Assembly (NCBI GenBank): GCA_002451165.1
Contig: DKBH01000002.1
Span: forward strand, 1 to 41,571
Origin: Nitrospiraceae bacterium UBA6905
GTDB taxonomy: Bacteria > Nitrospirota > Thermodesulfovibrionia > Thermodesulfovibrionales > UBA6898
DNA length: 41,571 nt
Reading direction: 5' to 3'
Positions 23,833-32,351 of the stretch are shown here, piece after piece. The notes under the pieces are model-generated. The model saw only the letters and a program-made list of their open reading frames with translations. It did no database searches and was not told the origin of the DNA. The translations under genes were made by a program, and so were the position numbers. The stretch's first letter is position 1. Every line of letters starts with the position of its first letter.

Positions 23833-25849
23833 GATTCAACAGGCTAAGCAAAAGGCATTGAATTTCCTTCTGGCCCAGCAACATGCTGACGGGACATGGG
23901 GTCCAGTGGGCAGTAATTTGTATCGCATAACTGCCACTTCGCTAGCTCTTTCTTGTTTCAACAAATCAACTTCTCAGAATGCTCTCAAGGCTATCAGTTT
24001 CTTGCAGAAAATGATTGAAAACCCGAATACACCGGCAATGACCCGTCTTTTCGCGTGGCCTTTACTGGCATTTGCCAATATTAAAAAGGGTGTTGCCGTA
24101 GCTGAGAATAAAGCTAAAGAACAACTCATCGCGCTACAATCGACAGAAGGTGGTTGGGGGCATGCCGCTGAAGCTTATGCAAGAACGTGTGGCGCAGAAG
24201 CAATGGCTGGCCCGGCTCTACTCCCTACTTTTTTATCAGTTTTGGGGCTGAGTCACCTTCTTAAGAAAGATGACCAAAGCGCACGAATGGCTATTGAAAA
24301 GGCTGTTAAATGGATACTTTCCTTTGATTTCAACCCGGCTAGCGATATACCCCCTGGAGAAGAGAAATATTATCCGATTGCTAGTGCGGCCTTCGCCCTC
24401 GCGATATTTCAGCTTAGCGAAAGTCATGCAGTACATGATGACATTAAGGCAAAATATGCCAATTTTCTCATAAAGCATATTTCATCAAGTCAGGTATTTG
24501 AGCCGGAAATACTGCCAAGAGCTGGTCGCGAATTAAACACGCCCTATATTATTTTTACGCCAGCATGGGTATTATTTGCTTTAACGCTGTATCGGAAACC
24601 TGCCTACAATAAATCGATTTGTTGTTTAGTCAAACATTTATTGCAATTGCAGAAAGATTCTGGGGCCGTAGCAAGACATATGTCAGACCCGAATGAAGAT
24701 ATCTTTGTTGCTGCTCAGTTTTTTTTGAGCCTGCGCCAGGCAGAAGAATATCTTAAGTCTCCTCAATTTTTAGATGACGTGATCAACAACACGGAACTGC
24801 CCCGGGCAGGGAATTATATGGCCAGCTATAGGAAAAGTCCTGTAGTATTACATATTTCGGATGTTCATTTTGGTTCTAACGTCGCAGACGCCGATTTTTT
24901 TCAGGAATATGAATCAACGTATAACTCACTAAAACGGGATATAGAAGAAAATTATAGTAAGACGCTTGGTTTACCCCCCCCTAACGTACTTGTTGTTAGC
25001 GGTGATATTACTAATAAGGGCAAACTCCAAGGGTACCGTGTGGCCGCGGACTTTTTACGAGCCCTTGAACAATTACTCGAAATAGATGACCGTGAGAATC
25101 AAATTATTATTGTACCAGGGAATCATGACGTAAATCGTTTTTTTTCACGGTTGTCATATGGTGTCAACCCTTTCGAAGATGTAAACGACGGTGATAAGAA
25201 CAGTGGTATGATTGATTATTATAACTATCGCTTTACCCCATTCAAAGATTTTTTTGAGCGATTTTATGGAAACCGCAGATTTCAATTAGAGCGAAATAAA
25301 ATGTTTCAAATTTATGACATGGTGGCCTCAAGACATATGGTGGTGATAGGATTTAATAGTGCAGAAGGCACCGACCATACCGAAGAAGGAAAAAATCGCG
25401 GATTGCTGCACCTGGAGACGATAGAGGAAGCATTATACGAAATTAAGCGACGTAATTTTCCTCCTAACATTATACGATTGGCAGTCTGGCACCATGCACT
25501 ACTTACTGCTGCACCGAATGACCCTTCTCACGATGATGATGTTGTTAGGAAATTGCATAATTCTGGTTTTTGTTTGCTATTACACGGCCACATTCATCAA
25601 GCAAGAATGCATTTTTCAGAGATTGAGATTAATGGAGCCAAATTCCGCAAGTTTGGTGCTGGGACAGTCTCTGTGGAAGCCATGGATCGGCCTCCCGAAT
25701 GGCCGCGCCATTATCAGATTTATCACTTTGATATTGAAAAGAGGGCTGTTAATATTTTTGCGCGCCAATTGATAGGCAAAGACTGGAAAGCTGCACCTGT
25801 TTTTCTCCGAGAATCATCAACTATGAGTTTTAATTTTGACGTAACGTAG
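23822..25849 (+). CDS. Fusion: terpene-cyclase-like helical repeats + calcineurin-like metallophosphoesterase
   Basis: 675 residues. Residues about 1-330 form helical repeats like squalene-hopene cyclase / prenyltransferase alpha-alpha barrels: QQHADGTWGPVG, LIALQSTEGGWGHAAEA, then KYYPIASAAFALAIF and HLLQLQKDSGAVARHM. The class II cyclase DxDD motif is not seen, so this half may bind rather than convert a ligand. Residues about 340-675 are a complete calcineurin-like phosphoesterase: HISDVHFG (about 344-351), VVSGDITN (about 393), VPGNHDVN (about 432), AVWHHALL and HGHIHQA (about 588), giving all metal ligands. No signal peptide or membrane helix, so cytosolic. Translation is coupled to the viperin-like gene. 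Possible roles are a nucleotide phosphohydrolase or nuclease effector, or a processing enzyme for the radical SAM product. I know of no described protein with this architecture. Confidence 0.85.
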   Translation: MGYRIQQAKQKALNFLLAQQHADGTWGPVGSNLYRITATSLALSCFNKSTSQNALKAISFLQKMIENPNTPAMTRLFAWPLLAFANIKKGVAVAENKAKEQLIALQSTEGGWGHAAEAYARTCGAEAMAGPALLPTFLSVLGLSHLLKKDDQSARMAIEKAVKWILSFDFNPASDIPPGEEKYYPIASAAFALAIFQLSESHAVHDDIKAKYANFLIKHISSSQVFEPEILPRAGRELNTPYIIFTPAWVLFALTLYRKPAYNKSICCLVKHLLQLQKDSGAVARHMSDPNEDIFVAAQFFLSLRQAEEYLKSPQFLDDVINNTELPRAGNYMASYRKSPVVLHISDVHFGSNVADADFFQEYESTYNSLKRDIEENYSKTLGLPPPNVLVVSGDITNKGKLQGYRVAADFLRALEQLLEIDDRENQIIIVPGNHDVNRFFSRLSYGVNPFEDVNDGDKNSGMIDYYNYRFTPFKDFFERFYGNRRFQLERNKMFQIYDMVASRHMVVIGFNSAEGTDHTEEGKNRGLLHLETIEEALYEIKRRNFPPNIIRLAVWHHALLTAAPNDPSHDDDVVRKLHNSGFCLLLHGHIHQARMHFSEIEINGAKFRKFGAGTVSVEAMDRPPEWPRHYQIYHFDIEKRAVNIFARQLIGKDWKAAPVFLRESSTMSFNFDVT

Positions 25850-25875
25850 TATCATGATTTCTCGCATTTTATAAG

Positions 25876-25911
25876 CGATTGGCACTGTCCTAAGTAGGAC
25901 AGTGCCAATCG
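25876..25911. terminator. Perfect 16-bp hairpin closing the island
   Basis: CGATTGGCACTGTCCT, loop AAGT, AGGACAGTGCCAATCG: 16 paired bases without mismatch between the island operon and the convergent helicase gene. There is no T-run on either side, so it may act as a bidirectional, Rho-assisted or mRNA-stabilising structure, or be an end of the inserted element. Confidence 0.5.
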
Positions 25912-25979
25912 GGCATGACATATTAAAGCTACGAATCTGTCTTGGCAGCAGTTTACGGCGTTCTTGAAGCGACCTGCCC

Positions 25980-28217
25980 TTAATCTCCTGTTTCCACCCA
26001 CTCCCTGAGCAGCCACTTCGCCCCCTGCTTGTCAAGAGGCTGGTTGCGGTTGCCGCACTGCGCATCCTGCACGCATGAGGGGCAGCCGCTCTCGCAGGGG
26101 CATTCCTCAAGTATCCGCAGCGTCGCTGCCAGCCACTCCGGAATAATATCCAGCGCCCTTCGCGTGAGCCCCACACCGCCTTCATGTCCGTCGTAGATAA
26201 AGATTGCGGGAAGGTTGAAATCAGGGAATCCGGTATGGCTCAGCCCACCGATGTCGCCCCGATCGCACAGCGCGAAGAGCGGCAAGCAGGCGATCGCCGT
26301 ATGTTCCACCGCATGCAGCGTGCCGCCCAGATCGAAGCCGCGGCCTTCTATCTCCCGTTCCGTATCGCGGTCCAGCACGGTCCAGAGCCCCTCGGTCTCG
26401 AAGGTATGATCGGGGAGTTCAAGCGGGGTCGTGGATATCCATTTGCCGTCCGCTACCCGCTTCGTGTCGTATCCCATGACCTTCTGCACGATCCTGAGGC
26501 GGCCCCAGGCAAAAGCACGGTCATCAAACCTCCTCGTTTCACGCGTTGAAATTATCCGGGTCGTGTCACCGCTGACCGGCTGCGTATAATAGTTCAGGTT
26601 AACGGCCCTGCAGACGGCTTTTTTCTTCTTGATGTCGAGCTCCATCACCCGGTACTGTTTTCCCCTATGCAGATACACGGCCCCGGGAAAGGCCTCTCTG
26701 AATACCCGTGCACCGCTGACCTCGCCGATGACTTTGCCGGCCTCGCTGACCAGGGCAAACCGCTCGCCGACCGCCCGTATTCCCACATCCTTCTGCGGCA
26801 TCTTGACCGGGTTGAACCATATCCCGCTTTTCTTTCCGGATACGAGCAGCCCTTCTGAAACGAGTGTGGCAATGACAGGAGAAGCCTTCTGCATATCAAA
26901 TACATCCTCATCGTGACGCAGGTTCAGCTCTGCCGCAGCACAGAGGAGATGCTTCTTCATGATATGTTCGTTGAAAGGGTCTATGACCGCAGCCTCATGG
27001 CTCTTTGTGAAAAACTCGCCGGGGTGCCGCATGAAATAATGATCAAGGGCGTCCTGAATAGCCACAAGGATCACCAGGGATTCCGCGCTCTGCCTGCCGA
27101 CGCGTCCTGCGCGCTGCCAGGTGCTCGAAACCGATCCGGGATAGCCGCAGAGGATGCAACAGTCGAGACCGCCGATATCCACGCCGAGTTCGAGAGCGCT
27201 CGTCGAGACTACGCCGAGCAGTTCACCGCAGAAGAGCCGCTCCTCGATCTCTCGCCGCTCCTCCGAAAGGAACCCTGCCCGGTACGGGCTGATCTTTTCC
27301 CTGAGCTCCGGCGCATAGTTCAGCGCCCATGTATAGATCAACTCCGTGATCTTCCGTGCCTTGGTGAAAACAATGGTCCTGTTGCCGGCGCGCATGCTCT
27401 GCACAAAAAGCTTCGTAGCCAGGGTATAGGCGCTTTCGATCGGACTCATGAAATAGAAATGCTTTCCGGCTGAAGGGGCTCCGCTCTCAGTAATTACGGA
27501 GAAGGGCAAGCCGATGAGGTCCTCGGCAAGGCTTCCGGGATTCGCTATCGTGGCTGATGCTGATATGAACTGAGGCGATGCGCCGTAGTGGGAGCAGATC
27601 CTCCTCAGCCTCCGCAGCACCTGTGCCACATGAGAGCCGAAGACGCCCCGGTAGGTGTGGATCTCGTCTATAACAACGTACTTGAGGCTCCTGAAGAGTC
27701 CCTCCCACTTCCTGTGGAACGGCAGGAAGGCAAGGTGAAGCATGTCGGGGTTCGTAAAAATGACACTCGGCAGGTTCTCACGAATCTCACGCCGCCTCTC
27801 CGCCGGCGTGTCGCCGTCGTAGACCTCACCGACCGGGCCCAGGCCCAGGGCTTCGGACAAGTCGTTCAGGTTCTTCACCTGGTCCTGTTCAAGACCTTTA
27901 AGCGGAAATATGAAAAGCGCCCGGGTAGTTCCCTCTGCAATGATCGCCTCCAGGACCGGGATACTATAGGCAAGGCTCTTGCCGCTTGCGGTCGGGGTCA
28001 TGAGCACGACATTCTCGCCCCTTCTGACCGACGCAATTGCCGCTGCCTGGTGGCTGAATAACCCGGTGATTCCCCGTTCTTCCAGAACGTTCCGCAATCC
28101 ATGGCCAAGTTCTGCTTCACGACGGCATTCCTGCGTAGGCCCGATATATCGCTTGCCCGCAACCTGGAGCTGCATCTCCCGGTCTTGTTCAAGAAGGTCA
28201 ATGATATCCTGTATCAC
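25980..28217 (-). CDS. MrfA/YprA-like DEAD/DEAH-box helicase with DUF1998
   Basis: 745 residues from a GTG at 28217. Superfamily 2 helicase motifs: FSHQAAAI (Q region), LMTPTASGKS (Walker A), YVVIDEIHTYRG (DEIH), ISASATI, then in the second RecA domain IVFTKARK, VVSTSALELGVDIG and WQRAGRVGR. The C-terminal half contains the DUF1998 region ending in a four-Cys cluster, CPCESGCPSCVQ...CGN. This is the architecture of Bacillus MrfA, a 3'-5' helicase used in repair of mitomycin C-type DNA damage. The partner exonuclease MrfB is not next to it here. It is GC-rich like the host and converges on the island, so it marks the right host flank. Confidence 0.92.
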   Translation of the reverse strand: MIQDIIDLLEQDREMQLQVAGKRYIGPTQECRREAELGHGLRNVLEERGITGLFSHQAAAIASVRRGENVVLMTPTASGKSLAYSIPVLEAIIAEGTTRALFIFPLKGLEQDQVKNLNDLSEALGLGPVGEVYDGDTPAERRREIRENLPSVIFTNPDMLHLAFLPFHRKWEGLFRSLKYVVIDEIHTYRGVFGSHVAQVLRRLRRICSHYGASPQFISASATIANPGSLAEDLIGLPFSVITESGAPSAGKHFYFMSPIESAYTLATKLFVQSMRAGNRTIVFTKARKITELIYTWALNYAPELREKISPYRAGFLSEERREIEERLFCGELLGVVSTSALELGVDIGGLDCCILCGYPGSVSSTWQRAGRVGRQSAESLVILVAIQDALDHYFMRHPGEFFTKSHEAAVIDPFNEHIMKKHLLCAAAELNLRHDEDVFDMQKASPVIATLVSEGLLVSGKKSGIWFNPVKMPQKDVGIRAVGERFALVSEAGKVIGEVSGARVFREAFPGAVYLHRGKQYRVMELDIKKKKAVCRAVNLNYYTQPVSGDTTRIISTRETRRFDDRAFAWGRLRIVQKVMGYDTKRVADGKWISTTPLELPDHTFETEGLWTVLDRDTEREIEGRGFDLGGTLHAVEHTAIACLPLFALCDRGDIGGLSHTGFPDFNLPAIFIYDGHEGGVGLTRRALDIIPEWLAATLRILEECPCESGCPSCVQDAQCGNRNQPLDKQGAKWLLREWVETGD

Positions 28218-28372
28218 GATATCTGATTGTAAACCACCGGCGTGCTTTCGTGCTCACTACCGGTTCCGGAGAGCTTACCCCTTCACGATCATAAAGGCAG
28301 TTTCATGTCGCAAACACTGACTCCTGTGTTAGAATAAGTCGTAAACGTAACAGACAGCGGGAGGTCGCTACC

Positions 28373-28828
28373 ATGAAAAAGACACTGATTATGTCTATTC
28401 TGTTCTCACTCTTCCTCTGCACATCTGCCGTTGCCGTCGGTGGTGATGTCCAATGGTTCTCTCTGAAGGACGGCATGGCCAAGGCAAAGGCCGAAAAAAA
28501 ACCCGTTATCGTGGATTTTTTCTTCGGCAAGGGCTGTCCGCGGTGCGAGAAGCTCGAGAAGTTCATCTACAGCGACCCCCAGATCGCCAAGAAGATCAAT
28601 GACGATTTCGTCCCGATCTTTATAGACCTGACGAAACCCATCTCGAAAGAGGAGGAAGATCTCGGCAACAAGTACGACTATAAGAACGACTGCCTCATGC
28701 TCTTCCTCGATTATGACATGAACATTCTGAAAGACCCGTCGGGAAAGAAGATGTGCTTCATAGACCACATAGAACCGGATGTATTCATCGGTTACCTTGA
28801 TACGATGAAGGCCCAGATGAAGAAGTAA
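28373..28828 (+). CDS. Secreted thioredoxin-fold protein (CPRC)
   Basis: 151 residues. A signal peptide of about 22 residues (MKKTLIMSILFSLFLCTSAVA) is followed by a thioredoxin-like fold: KAKAEKKPVIVDFFFGKGCPRC, with Cys55 and Cys58 as the redox pair, and IAKKINDDFVPIFIDL. It resembles the thioredoxin_7 / DsbD gamma-like group that works in the periplasm. The conserved cis-Pro region is unclear (LFLDYDMNIL). GGGAGG precedes the ATG. It stands alone between divergent and downstream genes; likely role is periplasmic disulfide reduction or heme/cytochrome maturation support. Confidence 0.85.
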   Translation: MKKTLIMSILFSLFLCTSAVAVGGDVQWFSLKDGMAKAKAEKKPVIVDFFFGKGCPRCEKLEKFIYSDPQIAKKINDDFVPIFIDLTKPISKEEEDLGNKYDYKNDCLMLFLDYDMNILKDPSGKKMCFIDHIEPDVFIGYLDTMKAQMKK

Positions 28829-28847
28829 GAGCGCCAGCATACGCTCT
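28828..28847 (+). terminator. Weak hairpin after thioredoxin-fold gene
   Basis: AGAGCG and CGCTCT form a 6-bp stem with an 8-base loop starting at the stop codon. No long T-run, so termination strength is doubtful. Confidence 0.25.
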
Positions 28848-28932
28848 CTTCGATCGGCTTTCCCAGCCTTGATTCTTTGAATTTACCCATGCCTATCTCC
28901 TATACTAATGCACCTTTTTTTATGGAATAGGG

Positions 28933-29742
28933 ATGAGCGAAATCATTGACTTTCATACGCATGCATTCCCCGATGCCCTCGCCGAACGGGCGGTGCAGGC
29001 CCTCCTCGAGGAGGGGCAAAAGATGTACGACATTAACGCGTACCTCGATGGCAAAGTATCCTCGCTGATAGAATCCATGGACAGGTGCGGCATCGATCAG
29101 AGCGTCATCTGTTCCATTGCGACGAGGCCGTCGCAGTTCGAGCCGATCCTCCTGTGGTCAAAAAAGATCGTGTCGGACCGCATCATCCCCTTCCCTTCGC
29201 TCCATCCTGATGCTGAAGATGCAGAGGACCAGGTACGGCGCATCAGGGCTGAAGGCTTTAAAGGAGTGAAGTTCCACCCCTATTACCAGGACTTCAGCAT
29301 CGACGAAGAACGTCTCGTCCCGATCTACCGGCAGATTGAGGCGGAAGGACTGATCGTGGTCATGCATACGGGCTTTGACCTGGCCTTCGAGCGGGTGCGC
29401 AAGGCCGATCCGCAGAAGATCATCCGCGTGCTCGATCGGTTTCCGGGACTCAAACTGGTGACTACGCACCTTGGCTCATGGGAGGACTGGGACGAAGTGG
29501 AAAAGCATATCATGGGAAAAAAGATCTATATGGAAGTCTCGTTCGCGCTTGACTGCATGGACCGGGAGATCGCCCGCCGGATCATCCTGAATCACCCGAA
29601 GGACCATGTTCTCTTCGGTTCTGATTCTCCCTGGGCGGATCAGGGGCAGGCTATCACTCTCTTCAAGAGTCTGGCCCTTGGTGAGGAGCGGGAAACTCTC
29701 GTTCTTCGGGAAAACGCTCTCAAACTGCTTGCCGCTGTTTGA
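28933..29742 (+). CDS. Amidohydrolase (ACMSD-like, PF04909-type TIM barrel)
   Basis: 269 residues. The N-terminal IIDFHTHAFPD carries the HxH metal ligands; KGVKFHPYYQDF, VVMHTGFDLAF (His), TTHLGSW (His) and VLFGSDSPWADQ (metal Asp) complete the amidohydrolase set of the amidohydrolase_2 family, which includes ACMS decarboxylase and related hydrolases. The exact substrate is not deducible. The FGSDSPW form of the last motif is typical of this family in anaerobes. It is not part of an obvious operon; a lipoprotein gene converges on it. Confidence 0.9.
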   Translation: MSEIIDFHTHAFPDALAERAVQALLEEGQKMYDINAYLDGKVSSLIESMDRCGIDQSVICSIATRPSQFEPILLWSKKIVSDRIIPFPSLHPDAEDAEDQVRRIRAEGFKGVKFHPYYQDFSIDEERLVPIYRQIEAEGLIVVMHTGFDLAFERVRKADPQKIIRVLDRFPGLKLVTTHLGSWEDWDEVEKHIMGKKIYMEVSFALDCMDREIARRIILNHPKDHVLFGSDSPWADQGQAITLFKSLALGEERETLVLRENALKLLAAV

Positions 29743-29775
29743 TGAGGGGATGGCGCCTCTGCATGGAAGCGCCCG

Positions 29776-30381
29776 TTATTTCTGTTCAGACCGCTGAAAA
29801 ACAAAAGCATTGTCGTCGGGGAATGCCTCCGGGTCGCTGCCGTACTTCTCTAAAAAAGCTATCCACTCGGCCGATGAGGCCATAAACACGTGCTCCTTCA
29901 TTTCCTCACGCCAGACTGACGGCAATGTGACGCTCTTATTCTTGACAGCATCGTTCAGCCATGACGCGTTGAGGGGGATCACCCTGAGTGTATCTTCGCC
30001 GGGGATCACTTTGGAAACCGTGTGCATAGGGCTTATATGGAACATCCACCAGAGGCTTATGTTTTCCTGGGGCTCGGCAGCGATCGTATCAAGGAACACC
30101 ACGTCCTTGACCTTGAAGTACCGCGCAGAGAGCGAGGCGACATCGCCCTTGTCGCAGGGGATAATGATCGAATCTTTCGAAAACATCCAGGGCTTGTCTG
30201 TTCCTTCTTCGAACGGGCTCTTCTTGAGCATCCACCGACCGTATAGATTCGGCACTTCCACCACGAGGTCCTGCGTAAAGAATGGGCTTATTGACTGAAC
30301 GACACATCCCGATATCATCGCAACAAGGCTTATGAACAAAAGAAATGACAAAAAGCCTTTCCGCTCAAGCAGTTTCTGCAT
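29776..30381 (-). CDS. Hypothetical lipoprotein
   Basis: 201 residues. A signal peptide with lipobox (FLLFISLVAMISGC) predicts lipidation of the Cys at about residue 26. The mature protein has an NLYGRWMLKKSPFEEG start and alternating strands (SIIIPCDKGDVASLSARYFKVKDVVFLDT), possibly a lipocalin-like or other small beta-barrel, with a Trp-rich middle (ISLWWMFHISPMHTVSKVI). I do not recognise a family. It converges with the amidohydrolase gene and is divergent from iorA, with a shared promoter region at 30382-30524. Location: outer or inner membrane, periplasmic face. Confidence 0.75.
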   Translation of the reverse strand: MQKLLERKGFLSFLLFISLVAMISGCVVQSISPFFTQDLVVEVPNLYGRWMLKKSPFEEGTDKPWMFSKDSIIIPCDKGDVASLSARYFKVKDVVFLDTIAAEPQENISLWWMFHISPMHTVSKVIPGEDTLRVIPLNASWLNDAVKNKSVTLPSVWREEMKEHVFMASSAEWIAFLEKYGSDPEAFPDDNAFVFQRSEQK

Positions 30382-30524
30382 ACAAACATCCTCTCATCGT
30401 GTAGGTATTGACCGGAGCCATGGCTATTGTACCACAGAGGAGAAGAGTATAAATAAGATACTGAAATGATTGAAAATAACAGAATGGTATGATAATCTAA
30501 AGCTCTTTGTGTTGAGATAACCTC

Positions 30525-32351
30525 ATGAAAAATAAGCATAACATCGGTGACAACGTGCTGCTTTCAGGAAACGAGGCTATCGCCCGCGGAGCCTTTGAGG
30601 CAGGGGTGAAGGTCGCATCGGCATATCCCGGAACACCCTCAACCGAGATACTCGAAAACCTCTGTTCTTATGCAGGCGTCTACGCCGAATGGGCGCCGAA
30701 CGAAAAAGTAGCGCTCGAGGTGGCCCTGGGAGCCTCTTTTGCCGGTGCACGCGCACTGGCGACCATGAAGCATGTCGGGTTGAACGTTGCTGCAGATCCG
30801 CTCTTTACTGCTGCCTATACCGGCGTCAAGGGCGGTCTGGTGATCGTGACTGCGGACGATCCTGAAATGCACAGTTCCCAAAACGAACAGGACAACCGGA
30901 ATTATGCGTATGCTGCAAAGGTTCCCATGCTTGAACCCTCTGATGCGTCAGAGGCAAAGGAATTCCTCAAGACAGCGTTCAGGATCAGCGAGGAGTTCGA
31001 TACCCCGGTGCTCGTCAGGACAACGACGAGGGTGGCGCATGTAAAAGGGATGGTAAGCCTCGATAGTAGTGAGGTGTCCTCTGCAACCCTCGGCATCGAA
31101 AAAATGCCCGAGAAGTTCGTCATGCTTCCCGCACATGCACGGAAACGCAGGGTTGAGCTTGAAAAGCGCTTGGCCCGTCTGCGGGAGTTCGCCGAGACTT
31201 TCCCGGGAAACCGGATCGAATGGGCAGACAACAAACGGGGGTTCATCACGTCGGGAGTTTCCTACCTTTATGTAAAAGAGGCCTTCCCCGAGGCCTCCGT
31301 GCTTAAGCTCGGCATGGCCTATCCCTTCGCCGACCGGTTAATCAAGAAATTTGCATCACAGGTTCAAGACCTTTTCGTCGTCGAAGAACTTGATCCCTTT
31401 ATCGAAAACCATGTCAGGGCGCTCGGACTCGCTTGCCACGGCAAGGATCTGGTCCCGGCCGTGGGAGAACTTAACTCGTATGCCGTGCGGAAATCGATCA
31501 CGGGTGAGGTTGCAGCAGACCTCTTCGCGCCCGTCCCGATACCCCTGCGACCCCCGAATCTCTGCGCCGGATGCCCGCACCGGGGCATATTCCACGCGAT
31601 AGCGAAACTCAAGGTCTTCGTTGCCGGAGACATCGGCTGCTATACGCTCGCAGCGCTCAAACCCCTCTCGTCTATGGATTCCTGCGTATGCATGGGGGCG
31701 AGCATCGGTACGGCCTTCGGCATGGAAAAAGCATTGGGCAAGGATGCGCTCGGCAAGATCATTGCGGTAATAGGCGATTCGACCTTCATGCATTCGGGCA
31801 TCACGGGACTGATCGATGTCGTTTACAATCGCGGCTTCTCCACGGTCGTCATCCTGGACAATAGAACGACCGGCATGACCGGCCACCAGCCGAACCCGTC
31901 GACAGGCGTGACGCTCTGCGGCGACGAAGGAGCGGCCATTGACATCGAAGCGCTCTGCAGGGCTATCGGCGTGAAACACGTGGTGACCATAGACCCGCAC
32001 CAGCACGGCGACGCCGAAAAGGTGCTGCGGCAGGAGATCGAGCGGCCGGAACCGTCGGTCATTATCACCAAGGCTCCCTGCGCACTCTTGCCCGAGATAA
32101 AAAAGAAAAAAGACGTGCAGCGTTATACCGTACAGAGGAAGAAGTGCACCGGCTGCAGGTCCTGTCTGAAGATCGGCTGCCCTGCCATCGAATGGGTGCC
32201 GCTCACACCGGAAGAGGCTGCACAGATGGGCTACAAGAAGACTCAGAAAGGCCATTCCTCGATCAACCCCGTCATCTGCATCGGCTGCGGCCAGTGCGTT
32301 CCGCTTTGCAAGTTTGATGCTATCGTCGCTTCAGGAGCGGGCAATGGGTAA
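30525..32351 (+). CDS. iorA: Indolepyruvate ferredoxin oxidoreductase, alpha subunit
   Basis: 608 residues, the usual length. The N-terminal pyrimidine-binding domain begins LLSGNEAIARGAFEAG and has AYPGTPSTEI; the thiamine-diphosphate domain has CAGCPHRG, GDIGCYTLAAL, CVCMGASIGTAFGM and IGDSTFMHSGITGL; the C-terminus holds two [4Fe-4S] clusters (CTGCRSCLKIGCP and CIGCGQCVPLCKF). With IorB it oxidatively decarboxylates arylpyruvates (from Trp, Phe, Tyr) to arylacetyl-CoA and reduces ferredoxin; the reverse, reductive carboxylation, is known in some anaerobes. The stop overlaps the iorB start. It starts the plus-strand aryl-acid block. Confidence 0.96.
   Translation: MKNKHNIGDNVLLSGNEAIARGAFEAGVKVASAYPGTPSTEILENLCSYAGVYAEWAPNEKVALEVALGASFAGARALATMKHVGLNVAADPLFTAAYTGVKGGLVIVTADDPEMHSSQNEQDNRNYAYAAKVPMLEPSDASEAKEFLKTAFRISEEFDTPVLVRTTTRVAHVKGMVSLDSSEVSSATLGIEKMPEKFVMLPAHARKRRVELEKRLARLREFAETFPGNRIEWADNKRGFITSGVSYLYVKEAFPEASVLKLGMAYPFADRLIKKFASQVQDLFVVEELDPFIENHVRALGLACHGKDLVPAVGELNSYAVRKSITGEVAADLFAPVPIPLRPPNLCAGCPHRGIFHAIAKLKVFVAGDIGCYTLAALKPLSSMDSCVCMGASIGTAFGMEKALGKDALGKIIAVIGDSTFMHSGITGLIDVVYNRGFSTVVILDNRTTGMTGHQPNPSTGVTLCGDEGAAIDIEALCRAIGVKHVVTIDPHQHGDAEKVLRQEIERPEPSVIITKAPCALLPEIKKKKDVQRYTVQRKKCTGCRSCLKIGCPAIEWVPLTPEEAAQMGYKKTQKGHSSINPVICIGCGQCVPLCKFDAIVASGAGNG

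Larger units (their letters stand above)
21546..25911 (+). mobile_element. AT-rich acquired island with three-gene operon
   Basis: The stretch from the dCMP deaminase breakpoint to the hairpin at 25876-25911 is visibly more AT-rich than both flanks, uses AT-ending codons, and contains three genes on the plus strand with no relation to their neighbours. I find no integrase, transposase or clear direct repeats at the ends, so the mechanism of entry is unknown and the right boundary is approximate. Confidence 0.7.

Noticed and set aside
21540..25960. Direct repeats as integration ends of the AT-rich island
   Set aside because: Only short shared words (ATAAGC, GCCAAT) were found at the two edges, too short to claim attachment sites.
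31356..32255. 299-codon open frame on the minus strand opposite iorA
   Set aside because: Antisense shadow; no recognisable motifs, while iorA is unambiguous on the plus strand.
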